Positions 39,787 to 52,397 of a stretch of 64,000 bases of DNA are shown in pieces. Positions within the stretch are counted from its first letter, which is position 1. Each line of letters opens with the position of its first letter. The position numbers and the translations under genes were made by a program. The stretch covers positions 2,960,001 through 3,024,000 of the forward strand of contig JAPTOF010000010.1 in NCBI GenBank assembly GCA_028554755.1, written 5' to 3'. This DNA comes from Cordia subcordata. Its lineage: Eukaryota > Streptophyta > Magnoliopsida > Boraginales > Cordiaceae. The notes beneath the pieces were generated by a model. It had not been told where the DNA came from. It searched no databases and worked only from the letters and a program-made list of their open reading frames with translations.

Positions 39787-42700
39787 GCACTGCACGTCAC
39801 GTGGCAACTTATTGTGACATCAATATAGTGCATGAAGTAAATGAGCAATAAATCTAAAGAGATTGCTATGTCCCCCCACCCTTAATCACCAATAGTTCAT
39901 TATATTGGAGACAAATTTTCCTTCATTCTTTTTTTCTTTTTTCTGTAATAGAATTATTGACAAGATATTTTTGTAAATTGAGAAACTGTTTTAAAAAATC
40001 TTTTTATGTTTAAATTGAAAATCCAAACTTAAAAAGAAGTAAATCCGTCATAAATCAAATGGTTCGACCATCGTACTCATACTTTCCTTGTCACAAAAAA
40101 GAGAAGCGATGACTAATGCCCAAAAATGAGAAAATTTAGCTACTATATAACATGTATAATGAAAGCCGACAAAACAATAACAATCACCCAGTAGATTTGA
40201 AAATGAAAGCACTGCTAAAAAAATTACTGGAAAATCTATAGCATTCAAAAATAATTATTTGTATTTATCGTGTGTCAGTCTATCTCACAACATCTGAAAA
40301 TAAATTCAAGAATTACCAAAACAAGAAAAAAAAGAAAAAAGCCACGTACACCTAGTCTAGGAAAATGATTGAATTGAAGTACCCACATTGCAAGATTTAC
40401 TTCAATCAGTTATGCTTAAAATGAACTTCAATATTAATGAGCATCAACTAGTAAGATGCCTGCAGTTTCAAGCATGAAAAAGATAGAAATTTTAAACTTT
40501 GTGAGTAAAGAAAAAGAAATTCAACAAAACCTACTTCACATTTAAACCCTACCCGTTTTCGCGCTTAAAATGGTGATCCAAATTCTTGAGATTAACCTTA
40601 GCTTTCAAGATTTCTGTTTGAGCACCCCCCCCCCCCTTCTTCATATCATGCAGTCGAGATAATCTTTGCTTGAGCTTGAAGACCATGTTTACACATTCCC
40701 AAACAAATACTTACGAATTTTCTTTCAAACGATTGTCTCGATAACATACGATGTCGTACAAGCAGTACTAGATTTTGTAACCTGTTAAGAAAAGCCCCAG
40801 TGAACTGCAATCTTCTTCTCTGAGCTGCGAACTTGTAAGAGCAGCCTCATGTTGTGATTGATGGTATAAAATGCACTTACTTTGATGAGGAAAAAGCGGC
40901 AAGGTTATTTAAATATTACCATCAAAATATAAAAGTAATATGTGGGACACCATGTTCATCATCTGTTGTTGTTATCACAGGACAGAAACGATTACAAATG
41001 AGGTAATAAAACGGTCAGAAAATCCGGAAAGTGCGGACCCCAGTTTTTGAATGTGTTTGGTGTCAGTTTTTTATAAGTCCCAAAAAATTCACATTTCTGG
41101 GGGGAGCCAAAAGTATATAAAAATCATTATTTGTTAAAGTGTGAATTCTCATGCAGTGTTTTTAGATGTTGAAACTCGAAAAGTTTAAGCAGTATTTTAT
41201 GCTTCACATACCCATAAATTTCGGTGGCACTGGCCCCCACACTCCACAGAAAAGGTGATCTGTTTGGGCTTTGGATTGTTTTCAAAGTTTGGAGTGAAGC
41301 TTTGCTGCTTTTTTTTGACTTTTGATAAAGAGAAGGGGTGATGAACTTAGCCAAGAAAAACCCAGTAATAGAGTAGTGTGAGTGTGCGTGCGTGTTTTTT
41401 TCATTAACTATCGCAAAAAGCTTATTTATCTCTTACCAATCACTTATGAATTATCTTTTCGTAACGTGTTTATATATTTATTGAGAAGGTCTAGTTCGAG
41501 TCTTAGGCTTTGGAGCCATGAAAATTCAAAATTTTGTAATATAATTATATGTAACCGATTGGTTAGTTAATCGAGATAAAACTATTTCTATAAGGTCATT
41601 CATGGAAATCGTTTGACGTAGAACAGAAGTGTGAAAGCAAAATATATTTCAATAGAGATCCGATCGATCTTATTATAGCGTTATATATAGATTTAACAGA
41701 AACTATCACCTTTACTAAAATATATAAATAATAGAATGAGTGAGACAAAGCTCAATAAGTGGACCCACCTTGGCGTTTGTCATTGCAATCTAATAGCTAT
41801 AGGATTCGTTTGCATTGGCTTTTTCGAAAGTTTTTTTTTTAACAACTTTTGAAAAACAGTTTTTTTTAGAAGTTGAAAATTTTGGATTACAAAAAAGTTA
41901 TATTTGAATTTTTTTTCAAATTTTTAATTTTATTGGAAGCCAAATTAAATAATTATTATAAATTTAATATAATTTTTTCAGAAAAAATACTTTTTTCTGG
42001 AAAAAAAACCAATCCAAACAGGCCCTTAATTTCTTTGTAGGATATGCTTTTAATTATTTAATTTGGACTCTATAAATAAATAGCCTTGACCGTATTAGCG
42101 CTCTGATGGAAATATTTGTGAGTTTAAGTTTCTATCCTGTAATTTAGAGCCTTGTTGTAATTTAGAGCCTTGTGGGTTTAGGAAGAGCAATTTTTATAGG
42201 CTCGCGATGGTCACGGTCTTGAGTTCAGGTAAATAGATTTAAGAGCATGACAGAGTAATTTATAATTGTTAAAATTCATTTTCAATATTAATACGTTTTG
42301 AGCAGCTCCATCTACTACCACATAAAGTTTAATGTGCAAGTTACTCTGGGTATGGGGAACAATTGAGAAATTATGAAGGTCACTTTTCAAGTAGCTGGAT
42401 AGGAGAATGTCGAAATGTCAATCTTTGCTAATGATGCAGGCAACTGATAATGTCCTGCAACTCAGAAATCACAAGCCAAAAAAGCCTCCAATTGCATAAT
42501 TAAAGGGCCCGAATAGCTTACAGTTTTTTCTTGTCATAATTATTGACACCAAATGATGAAAGTTACCGAAGATATTGTATCTAATAGCTCTATGACACAC
42601 ACTTCCAATTTAGGCATACACTTGTGAAACTCATTGCATTAGAAGATTTTATTACTCATTTAGCAGCCACTGGGTCTCATCATTGTTAAAGTTGAATCTC

Positions 42701-43564
42701 GTATACAAGAGTTTCATATACTAAATTGGTTTTTTTTTTTTAATAATATAATAATTATTTGCTGGATTTTTTCCTCACGATAAAGAATTCTTTTTTTAAA
42801 ATCATTTTAAAGGCTTGAAGTACATCTCCTGTAATAATAGCATTCATTTGCATGTGAGTTCATCTTCTAGAAGCATGGAAAATTCAAAACTTACCAAACT
42901 ACATCTTAAATTACAGAGTTCATATCTTCAACACTAACAAAAAGGTATTACATAATAACATTTGTTATTGTTCAATAAGTAAAATGAACAATTTGGTGCA
43001 CGAAACTTTTACTATATGCAACATTTAACTAAAAGTTTGATTCAATGAATTGCTTATACATAATCTTAACTTGATTTGCGAGAAGCAGCTTGGCGAGTAG
43101 AAAGATTTAAAAAAAAAAATTGGGTTTAAAGGAGAATGTGATGCATACGCCAATCCTACAGACGCGATTTGCTTTGAAATTAATTATACGCAGTCTTAAT
43201 TACTTGCATTTTACGAGAGAGAAATTAAAAAATCAATTATTGGAATCATGATGCATAAGCCAATCCAACTGCCTCTTAAAAAAAAAACATTTGAGCTTGA
43301 GAGATGGTTTAAATGATGATGTATTAGCAGAGAGGCAGAATAAAAATAATACTAATAAGATAAACTAATGAGAAAGTTTGGTTTGAATCTCTAAGCACGC
43401 TCCCAGGGAATATTTTAACGTTGTCAGGCTTTTTAGTTAATTTTAATATAGGACTAATTGTTCGTGTAATAGAGATATTCCACTAATTGCAGGATATATG
43501 TACATATCACATTCCTAGCAGAATCAGCTGCGAATTTTAGGATTATATTGGGACGTATTCATGG
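39787..43564. other. Intergenic AT-rich DNA, no gene seen
   Basis: Apart from the MITE at 41804-42027, no element or gene is supported. A C-run lies near 40626-40636. An open frame on the minus strand at 41127-41354 has no known domain. A 20 bp direct duplication (GTAATTTAGAGCCTTGT) sits at about 42139-42172. Confidence 0.45.
41804..42027 (-). mobile_element. MITE with GGCCTGTTTGGATTGG termini
   Basis: On the minus strand it starts GGGCCTGTTTGGATTGG and ends near CCAATGCAAACG, a short imperfect inverted repeat around an A/T-rich body. A second, truncated copy lies at 26663-26860. Diverged similar termini occur at 6741-6916 and 59503-59653. Confidence 0.5.
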
Positions 43565-44207
43565 GTGATGAATTTTAGGATTATGTTAATGCCCTTCCAA
43601 CTATAAATTTCGAATTGTATATTGTTAGTCCGAAGGTGAACCCCTTCCTTACCTGTGCCAGAGGCCCCATGACCAGGTGAGATGTAAATCAGAGATGTGC
43701 ATGAGTGATGAATTTTAGGATTATGTTAATGCCCCTCCAACTATAAAGTTCGAATTGTATATTGTTAGTCCGAAGGGGAACCGCTTCCCTACCTATGTAC
43801 CTATGCCAGAGGCCCCATGACCAGGTGGGATGTGCACTCCAACTATAAAGTTCGAATTGTATATTGTTAGTCCGAAGGGGAAAGAGGCCCCATGACCAGG
43901 TGGGATGTGCATGAGTGATGAATTTTAGGATTATGTTAATGCCCCTCCAACTATAAAGTTCGAATTGTATATTGTTAGTCCGAAGGGGAACCCCTTCCTT
44001 ACCTATGCCAGAGGCCCCATGACCAGGTGGGATGTAAATCAGGGATGTGCAGATGATACCGCCAGAGACGACCAACGGTCACGAACCGCCAGAAATTTCG
44101 CAATATTTCAAGAGATCGCCACCACACGGGTTCGAACCCGCGTTGTCGGGGTGTCTCCACCCCAATCACCTGACCACTTACCAACTCACCTATGCCCCTG
44201 GGACTAA
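43565..44207 (-). mobile_element. SINE with tandemly repeated 3' part
   Basis: The minus strand starts near 44207 with an A box TAGGTGAGTTGG (44181-44192) and a B box GGTTCGAACCC (44128-44138), so the head is tRNA-derived. The body that follows is repeated. Units begin at GTGATGAATTTTAGG at 43565, 43705 and 43915, with a shortened unit of about 79 bp at 43836-43914. Full units are about 132-140 bp, and each carries CATCCCACCTGGTCATGGGG-type and TTCGGACTAACAATA-type segments. No target duplication was found. It encodes no protein; open frames here are repeats of non-coding sequence. Confidence 0.65.
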
Positions 44208-45190
44208 AGGACAAGTGGATTAAGGTCAAAATAAGCTCTTGTCTCGTATTTCAATAGATTAATAAAATTTAGAACCATTCTAATAACTAATTAAAGTGAG
44301 AATCTAGTCAAACCGTGCTTTATCTTTTTGTTTTCTTCACCACTACATAAATACACACGCATATATTCAAGCAAATACATTTTTTTTTCTTCATATTTTG
44401 TTAAAAGTCACTTGAAATATCCATTTGCATCTCAAAACTCATTAACAACTTCTAATGTTAAAAAGTATTTTGCACAACACCCGAATACTGGATATAATTG
44501 CGTTATATTCTCCATAACATGAAGAAATATTAGCATTATTTTTATATAAGATAAAGGGTATTAGTGAAAACAAAGGCCAGCAACTCAAAAGATATTTTAT
44601 CTTGCATTTAAAGATAAGTCTTATTAAAAAATAATTACTTTAGCTGATCATATATCATACTCGAATTCATAGCAAGCTATAGATTCTTTTAATCTTACAT
44701 TAAATATTCTAGCCTTCACATCATCAACAGACTCAACCACATGATCTTGCAGGCCACGTTTCTGGGTATTATATAAATATATAATAAAAAAGCATTGATA
44801 CATTCGATCTCCCAGCCAGTAAAAGTTCAAATGCAGCTAATCCTCTTACTAACAATCCACAAAGATTAGACAGTTGAACACGCATCAAACCAATGAATTG
44901 TCACTGACAGTAACAGGCAAAAGAAAAGGAAAAAAGAAAAAGAGTATGAAAAACAAAACTAGAACAAGACTTCGATTCCAATCATGAATAAATATGAGAA
45001 ACAAATATCCGCAAAATTAATGTTGAACAAAAAAAAAAAAAAAGGGCCGATCACAGCCGATCACAGTATTATATTCGAAAACAAAATACCATTGCGAATA
45101 CTTGGAATAATAGCCAATGGAGGTATGAATTTAAGAAGTTCATAGTTCATGAAATCAAAATCATTCGGGGAAGCCCGAAAAGGTAGGAAC
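44208..45190. other. Intergenic DNA and Hsc70 3' flank
   Basis: No gene was found. The part from about 45050 to 45199 is directly downstream of the Hsc70 stop (minus strand) and is probably 3' UTR. Poly-A rich DNA follows at 45029-45043. Confidence 0.5.
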
Positions 45191-45199
45191 GCCGAAGGT

Positions 45200-48117
45200 T
45201 TAATCGACCTCCTCAATCTTAGGACCAGCACCGTGACCACCAGAAGGAGCAGGACCATCCTCATCATCCATGGGTCCAGCTGCGCCGCCAGCACCTTGGT
45301 ACATCTTTGCAATAATGGGGTTGCAGATGCTCTCCAGCTCCTTCATCTTGTCCTCAAACTCATCTGCCTCGGCGAGCTGGTTGCTGTCCAGCCATTGGAT
45401 AGCCTGTTCAATGGCATCTTCGATCTTCTTCTTATCATCGGGTGAAAGCTTGGATCCGATCTTCTCATCCTTGACAGTGTTCCTCATGTTGTAGGCGTAG
45501 TTCTCCAATGCATTCTTAGCCTCGACCTTCTTCTTGTGCTCTTCGTCCTCAGATTTGTACCTCTCTGCCTCTTGAACCATCTTCTCGATCTCCTCCTTGG
45601 AAAGTCTGCCCTTGTCGTTGGTGATGGTGATCTTGTTCTTCTGCCCGGTGGTCTTGTCCTCAGCAGACACGTTCAAGATACCATTGGCATCAATGTCAAA
45701 GCACACGGTAATTTGAGGAACACCCCTAGGTGCAGGTGGGATGCCGGAGAGCTCAAATTTCCCAAGCAAGTTGTTGTCCCTAGTCCTTGCTCTCTCACCC
45801 TCATAAACTTGGATCAAAACACCTGGCTGGTTGTCGGAGTAGGTGGAGAAAACCTGCTCCTTCTTAGTGGGGATGGTGGTATTACGGGGAATCAAAACTG
45901 TCATCACACCACCAGCAGTTTCCAGACCAAGGGAAAGAGGGGTGACATCGAGGAGAAGAAGATCCTGCACCTTCTCGTTACCCTCACCACTCAAGATGGC
46001 AGCTTGAACGGCGGCACCATAAGCAACTGCCTCGTCAGGGTTGATGCTCTTGCACAGCTCCTTTCCATTAAAGAAGTCCTGCAACAACTGCTGCACCTTT
46101 GGAATTCTAGTGGAACCACCAACAAGCACAACATCATGAACGCTGCTCTTGTCCATCTTAGCATCCCTCAAACACTTTTCTACTGGCTCCATACACTTCC
46201 TGAAGAGATCCATGTTGAGCTCTTCAAATCTGGCACGTGTAATTGTAGAATAGAAATCAATTCCTTCATAAAGGGAGTCAATTTCAATGGTGGTCTGAGC
46301 AGTTGAGGAAAGGGTTCTCTTTGCCCTCTCGCAGGCAGTCCTCAGCCTCCTAAGAGCCCTGGGGTTGCCACTAATGTCTTTCTTGTTCTTCCTCTTGAAT
46401 TCCTGAACAAAGTGATTCACCATTCTGTTGTCAAAATCTTCACCTCCTAGATGGGTGTCTCCAGCGGTGGCTTTCACCTCAAAGATACCTTCCTCAATGG
46501 TGAGGAGTGAGACATCGAATGTACCACCACCAAGATCAAAGATCAAAACATTCTTCTCACCAACACTTGTTGCCTTTTTGTCCAGACCATAAGCAATGGC
46601 AGCAGCAGTTGGTTCATTGATGATACGCATCACATTGAGACCAGCAATAACACCAGCATCCTTGGTAGCTTGACGCTGGGAGTCGTTGAAGTATGCTGGC
46701 ACGGTGACAACAGCATTCTTCACAGTAGATCCTAGATAAGCTTCGGCAATCTCTCTCATCTTTGTGAGGACCATGGAAGAGATTTCCTCAGCGGCAAATT
46801 GCTTCTCCTCACCCTTGTAGGTGACAATAATCATGGGCTTGTCACCAGGTCCAGCAATGACCTTGAAGGGCCACAACTTGATGTCACTCTGTACAGAGGC
46901 ATCACTAAATCTCCTACCAATCAACCTTTTTGCATCTACACGAGACAGAATAATCAAATTAATTGAGCAAGAACCACAAATTACAAGTTGGGAAAGTTTC
47001 AACCAACAAGAGACAAGACCAAATGCAATTAGTTAAAATCTCTCCTAGGCATTCCGTAGGAAAGCAACCTAAGCATTAAGATTACACTTGAATACAATCA
47101 AATACATAGCAGCAATTATTCCTAACGGTCAAATGCCAACAGAAAATTCACCAGTCATGCAGTAAAAAGAAATTCATGCAGAGGTAGCAAATTAGAATGT
47201 ATCCAAGAGGCAGCAAAAATCACACACAATGAAAGCCAGAAAACAGAAGCATATATACAAAACTGATTAAATTTTTTTTTTTTTGGGTTGGGGGTGTGCG
47301 GTCATTGGCATAAAAACAGCCCACTCAGAGGCTTAGAGCCCAACATGCAAGTAAACAGGTACTTGCTTATCATGCCAAAAACAATCAACTTACACATGCT
47401 TTATAACAAAAGTAAACAACTGTCTGTTATCTTTAATGTGACCCGAGATTCCTGCACTTAGCTACAAGGCCAAAAGTATACTTCAATGGAAGTTGTGGTA
47501 GTAAAGTGATCTTCACAAGTTTCAGAAAATATTAGAGGTAACAAAATCACAAATATTAATAAAAATACATTCATATTATTGTACAAACATTTGGATTTCC
47601 TCGGATTCATTCAGTTATCATGCAGGATAACAAATTGTTTCAAAAAGCCAGCAAATTTCAGATCCAGATCCTCACAGTAGTGCAGATGTAAAGATAATTT
47701 TAATAATAAGAACCAGCATCTGGAGCAACAACTAAATACTTATATACAAATCCATAATGCAATTTGATTTGTCCAATACACAAAAAACTTTAATCCAATA
47801 ACAATATCAATTGGTAATAGCTAGAATCCACACGACGCAACATCAAATACACTTACAGTAATAAATCATTGAACTTATTATAACTAAATGCTGATACAAA
47901 ACACAATCAACAAAACTAAATATTAGCAACAAAGAGAACACTAATAAAAAACAAATCGATAAATCTGCAATTAACAATTTTATCTCAGATCTATTCCATC
48001 TATACAAATAAACTCAACATAAAAAGTCGAAATTTATACATACACTATATACATACTCGCTAGCAGCTAGATTTATATGGTTTCGCAACTTTCTGAAATC
48101 AACAAACAAATCACAGA

Positions 48118-48172
<55 letters not shown>

Positions 48173-48435
48173 AAGTAAGGTAATCTATAAATGTAATGGA
48201 TCTAAGGAGGTGAGAGCATACCAAAGACGGTGTTGATGGGGTTCATGGCGACCTGGTTCTTGGCGGCGTCGCCGATGAGACGCTCGGTGTCGGTGAAGGC
48301 GACATAAGACGGCGTCGTACGGTTACCTTGGTCGTTGGCGATGATCTCAACACGATCGTGTTGCCATACGCCGACGCACGAGTAAGTCGTGCCGAGATCT
48401 ATTCCGATCGCCGGTCCCTCTCCCTTTCCGGCCAT
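45200..48435 (-). CDS. HSC70: Cytosolic heat shock cognate protein 70
   Basis: ATP-dependent chaperone of cytosol and nucleus that binds unfolded polypeptides with J-protein and exchange-factor partners. Exons 48222-48435 and 45200-46935, 1950 nt, give 649 aa, the usual plant Hsc70 length. The nucleotide-binding domain shows [15 protein letters not shown] near residue 10, [14 protein letters not shown] near 200 and [16 protein letters not shown] near 335. The substrate domain follows, and the C terminus ends GPKIEEVD, the cytosolic TPR-cochaperone signature. The single 1286 bp intron splits the Asp codon of [10 protein letters not shown], the conserved plant Hsp70 intron site. It contains a 48 bp (AT)n tract at 48122-48169. 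The start [11 protein letters not shown] is canonical. Confidence 0.97.
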
Positions 48436-48510
48436 TTTGCTTTGCTGCTGATGTGGTTGTGGTCTTTTTTGCTCTTGGGACGGCGAGTTTGAGAGGATAG
48501 CTATGAAGAA

Positions 48511-48570
48511 CTAGGGTTTGGAGAGAAGCATTTTTATAGGAAATTTGTTTCTAATTCTAGAATGTTCTTC
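48511..48570 (-). promoter_or_regulatory. Hsc70 promoter: heat-shock element, TATA box, telobox
   Basis: A three-unit heat-shock element TTCTAGAATGTTC lies at 48555-48567, with TTC, GAA and TTC blocks spaced exactly two bases apart. About 15 bp closer to the gene, the minus strand reads CTATAAAAATG, a TATA box at about 48531-48540. An AAACCCTA telobox is near 48511-48518, close to the expected transcription start. HSE next to TATA is the known layout of heat-inducible Hsp genes. Actual heat response is inferred. Confidence 0.7.
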
Positions 48571-48747
48571 TTAACTTTTGAGCTTTGACAACCGTTAGAT
48601 CTGCGGACAAGATGTTTGGACGGTGTGAAATTCTTTCCGTATTCTCCGCGGAAGAAAGATTCCTTTTTTCTTTTTGGTGAGTTTGTCTTCCGTCTTTTCG
48701 CGTTTATAACGCGCCTGAACTGGTCGACATGAGTAATGTTCATTGGA

Positions 48748-50405
48748 GGATTTTTTTTTTTTTACCTAAATTTTAAAATATCATGCAAAACTAATCCCAT
48801 TTGTAAAGCGTTTTTAAAAATAACTCAAACTAGTTCCGAAAACACGTTTCACCCATTCTCAGAACGCAAAACGCATTCCAGGAGTGCACCTGCATTCTAG
48901 GAGTGCGTTCCGCACTTCCGAAATCCGTTTTCTGGGTTTCCTTGTAGCCCTACCAAATTTGATTTGATTCCGATTTGATTTGATTGTGGGGAAGAAAAAA
49001 TATTCTTAGCAGCGTAATTTGGGGGTGCGTTTGCAGTATTCGGAATATATTCCCTACCATTAATTATGCTTTAGTCACTTCACGTCACGGAAAATTTCAG
49101 AAATCACACTCCTAGGATGCGTTTTTTTGCATATATAAACCTCAACCCCTTCTTCCACCGGATCATTCAATCCATTACCCATCATTCCACTTTCTACCAA
49201 ATTCATTCAATTTGTCAGTATAAGTTTTTACCAAAGCACCTAAAAGAATGAATTCAACCGATGTTACTGTTATTTTATACTACAACAGTCACACAATAAT
49301 GACTGATTACGGTCTTGATTATAGAAGTCCAAATATACCAAGCAAAATCAAAATGCATCCTGATACAACTTACGATCAATTTGTTTCTCGTGTAATTAGA
49401 AAACTAGGGTTGCGTCTGACCATCGATAGGGTTAACTTATGCTATCGTGACCCTAGATGGGATGCTACATTGCAGTAGATTTATTATTATTCAAGTGCAA
49501 TAATTGACAATGAAGATATGCAGGAGATTTATGGTACAACTCGCTGTGAATGGAACCGTTGTATGGCGCACGTAATAGTGGACGTTCAGTCTGACGACAT
49601 GTATGTATCGCAACAAATGCCCAACTTTCCGTACTAGTCCAACATGCTGAACATAAATGCAGCACCATCGTATGAAGAAGATAAATATATCAATATTGCA
49701 ACAACAGCGGCAAACAGTCCACTTTTGAAGTCGAAGGACCTTCTCATCATAGCAGTGGCACGGAGGAGAGATGTGACGTTGCAGCAGATACTGTTTTGTT
49801 AAAGGCAGACGAAGAAAACGAGGATGGTGAATTGAACAATCAAGAAGAAGATGTAGTCTCAGAAGCAAGTTTGAAGTACCAAATTGAGAACGAGGTAGAA
49901 TGATCGGATGTCGATGCAAAGGCAGAGGTAGATGAGGAGGAAGCAGTGGAGTTCCATACTGCTAAGACTGAATTTTACATGACAAGCAAGTACGAGGTCA
50001 CCAAACGTCCAATATGGGACCCCGATAGGATGAAACTGGCCAAAGGAATGGTGTTCCCATTCAAAGTGGATGGGATAAGGGCTGTTAAAATAAAAATAAC
50101 TTACAAAATCAAGGTTATATCCTAGCAATGACGCTGGAAAACTAAAAATTTCGTATGTGGGGTTGGGGGAAATTTTTTCAAAATGCAAAGGGAAGAATGA
50201 GGGAAAAGGCTGTTGTCGAGAATTTATGGAACACGGCCCGTGTTCTTGGAACTCGGCCGCGTTCATCTAGCCGTTACAAACTACGTTTCGCGTTCTGGGA
50301 ATGTGTGAAACGCATTTTCTGAACCAGTTTGGGTTATTTTTCAAAACGCTTTACGAATGGGGTTAGTTTTGCATGACATTTTAAAATTTAGGTAAAAAAA
50401 AATCC
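48748..50405 (+). mobile_element. Mutator-like element (MULE), long terminal inverted repeats
   Basis: A 1658 bp element whose ends, 48748-48873 and 50284-50405, are inverted repeats of about 125 bp and roughly 88 percent identity, both starting GGATTTTTTTTT. It is flanked by GTTCATTGGA at 48738-48747 and 50406-50415, a perfect 10 bp duplication. Long inverted ends with 9-11 bp duplications define MULEs. It carries a broken coding region and no transposase catalytic domain. It sits about 310 bp upstream of the Hsc70 ATG, leaving the heat-shock element on the gene side. Confidence 0.92.
49248..50125 (+). pseudogene. Degraded MULE N-terminal ORF
   Basis: The first frame starts at ATG 49248 and reads a segment like the N-terminal PB1-like region of plant MULE transposases (IKMHPDTTYDQFVSRVIRKL). 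It meets TAG at 49476 and continues in the same frame past a second TAG at 49635, then TAA at 49800. A +1 shift restores an acidic segment (ADEENEDGELNNQEED). Near 50035, LAKGMVFPFKVDGIRAVK resembles the start of the MuDR N-terminal domain before TAG at 50123. The transposase core and zinc finger are absent, so the element could move only with help from another copy. Confidence 0.6.
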
Positions 50406-50415
50406 GTTCATTGGA

Positions 50416-52383
50416 GATCTCCGTCTCAATTAACAATTTTTTTTTTTCAAATTATTTTTGAAAAAGAAAGTTTATTTCGTTTCCTACCCCAATTTATCAA
50501 CGAGGAGCATGAAATGGAGAAAAGCCACTGGGGATTGGGTAATCCCCAAATTAATTTACGAAAGAGGAGCATGATTTGTGGAATGGAGAAAAGCTACTGG
50601 GGATTGGGGAATCCCCAAAATTTTTTTGATAAAGTTAAAAACTAATTTTAGACACAACTTATATCGAATAATTCTAAATATAAAATGTAAACAGAAATAT
50701 ATAATCTATACTTCAAATATAAATGAAAATATATAATCAAACATAAAGCATGCTGAAAGAATGAAGTGAAGAGAAAAAAAAAGATTAAAAGAAATTTAAT
50801 ATATGTTGTATTAATATATGATAACATATATTATATAACTAAATAATATAGATACATATTTTATATAATAAAAAAATCAGGTTTTGGGTTTTCCCCGGAA
50901 AATAAAATTTATTCTGATTCCCAAACTGTTTCCCCAAAAATTTTCCCCATCCCGGATATTTTTTCCCCAATTCCCCAAACTCGATTTTCCCGTATCCAAA
51001 AAATTAGTTCAGTAATCAGGTTTCCTAATTAATGAACACCCCGAGACATGAGGTCTCGATATGAATTTTTAATAAATGTAAATATAATTTATTATATTAT
51101 TGATTTTTTTTACTTTTATTAAACTCAAAAAATAAAATAAGAAAAATGAATATTTATATAAATATCCACTTATCTTTTTTCTTTTGCTAATTATGTGTAT
51201 ATATCTTTTTTCTTCACGAATTTGAAAGAAAGGGAGTCTTTGTACAGGATAAAAATTGTCGAAGATTTATGACCTTAACTATAAGATCATTTTAGGAATT
51301 TTCATTTAGTAGATACTATTGACTTCTACTCTTTGATATTGACGTTTAGGGCTTTTTTAACTTAACTTTTGAAAAGAAAAGGTTTTTTTAAAAGTTTAGC
51401 ATACTTTAAGTTTTTATTTTTTTTAAAGAATTAAACCTCTTTTTTTTTGGGGGGGGGGGTGGTTCTCAAAAGAATTAAACTTCTATTGCAGAGCTTTGAA
51501 GTACTTTTGTTCTCTTTTTTTTTAAAATAATCTTGGTTTATATGCAATTTTGGCTATCATAGTTATTGAAACTAGGTAATATTTGAGTTTTGGACGTAAA
51601 AAATCTGAGAAATCACAAACTGATTAACATTTTGGATGGAAGGAGCCTTTGCCTTGGAAGCACAAATAAAATTCAAATAATTTTGAAATTTACATTTTTT
51701 GTCGAGATTTTCTTTTTGTCAACATTATATCATTAAATTCCACAAAGTCACAAACCCAAAATCCATTTATACAATTAAGAACTAGTTCTGAAAAAAAAAA
51801 AATATTACTAGTCCAATTATAAGTAAAAGGAAACATATCTTAGTTGCCTTTACAACCCAATCTACACACCGTTGAGTTCGAGCACCCATTCCCATTGGGG
51901 TCAAATGCTCGTGTAACCCTGGCTTCCTATTTAAATACGAACAACTAATAAGCAGAAAAATTTGGATGCTAAAACTCAGTCGACCAAAAGAAATAGGGTT
52001 TTTAGCTTATTTGCTTATAAACCCCGTGTTTACGCTCCCTCTAAACGTAGGAGATTTATAAGCTAAATACCCAAAGAAATTTAATAGTAATAAACTAATA
52101 ATTCAATTGCGTTCCTTGAAACATTATGTGCTAATGGGAGATCTAAATCCTCTATCCCATAAATATCAGCAACGTTACTCTCTTGAACACATGCAAAGTA
52201 TAATCAGCGCTGACAATGCAGAAATTTGAACATTGAAGGAACATTTTCTCAAGTTATGCCCTAGAGTTTCTTAAAAAAAGGTTGCAATCTGATGCAGATA
52301 GTCTACTCCCTCAATAGACTTCCGCAAAATATGTCAATGTTTAACACACGAGCCATTTTGGTCAACTGTAATGGACTTGAGAG
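50416..52383. other. Intergenic DNA with GGGGATTGGGGAATCCCC motifs
   Basis: Around 50502-50635 a segment of about 65 bp is duplicated; each copy contains GGAGAAAAGC and then GGGGATTGGGNAATCCCC. A second patch rich in TTTCCCC lies at 50895-51000. Together they look like the subterminal repeats of a hAT-like element of about 0.5 kb, but inverted ends were not identified. A G-run lies near 51450. No gene was seen. Confidence 0.4.
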
Positions 52384-52397
52384 TATGAATTCAAAAA

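Noticed and set aside
40550..40700. Minus-strand fragment MVFKLKQRLSRLHDMKK
   Set aside because: Short, interrupted by a G/C homopolymer, with no family match I could recall.
43689..44075. 128-codon frame with a repeated TNNIQFELYSW motif
   Set aside because: It is the SINE tandem body read as protein; the repeat is nucleotide-level and non-coding.
45536..46306. 256-codon open frame on the plus strand opposite Hsc70
   Set aside because: Long antisense frames are a well-known by-product of codon bias in Hsp70 genes; there is no independent domain or promoter.
47281..47350. Possible SINE in the Hsc70 intron after a poly-T run
   Set aside because: No convincing A/B box pair or flanking duplication.
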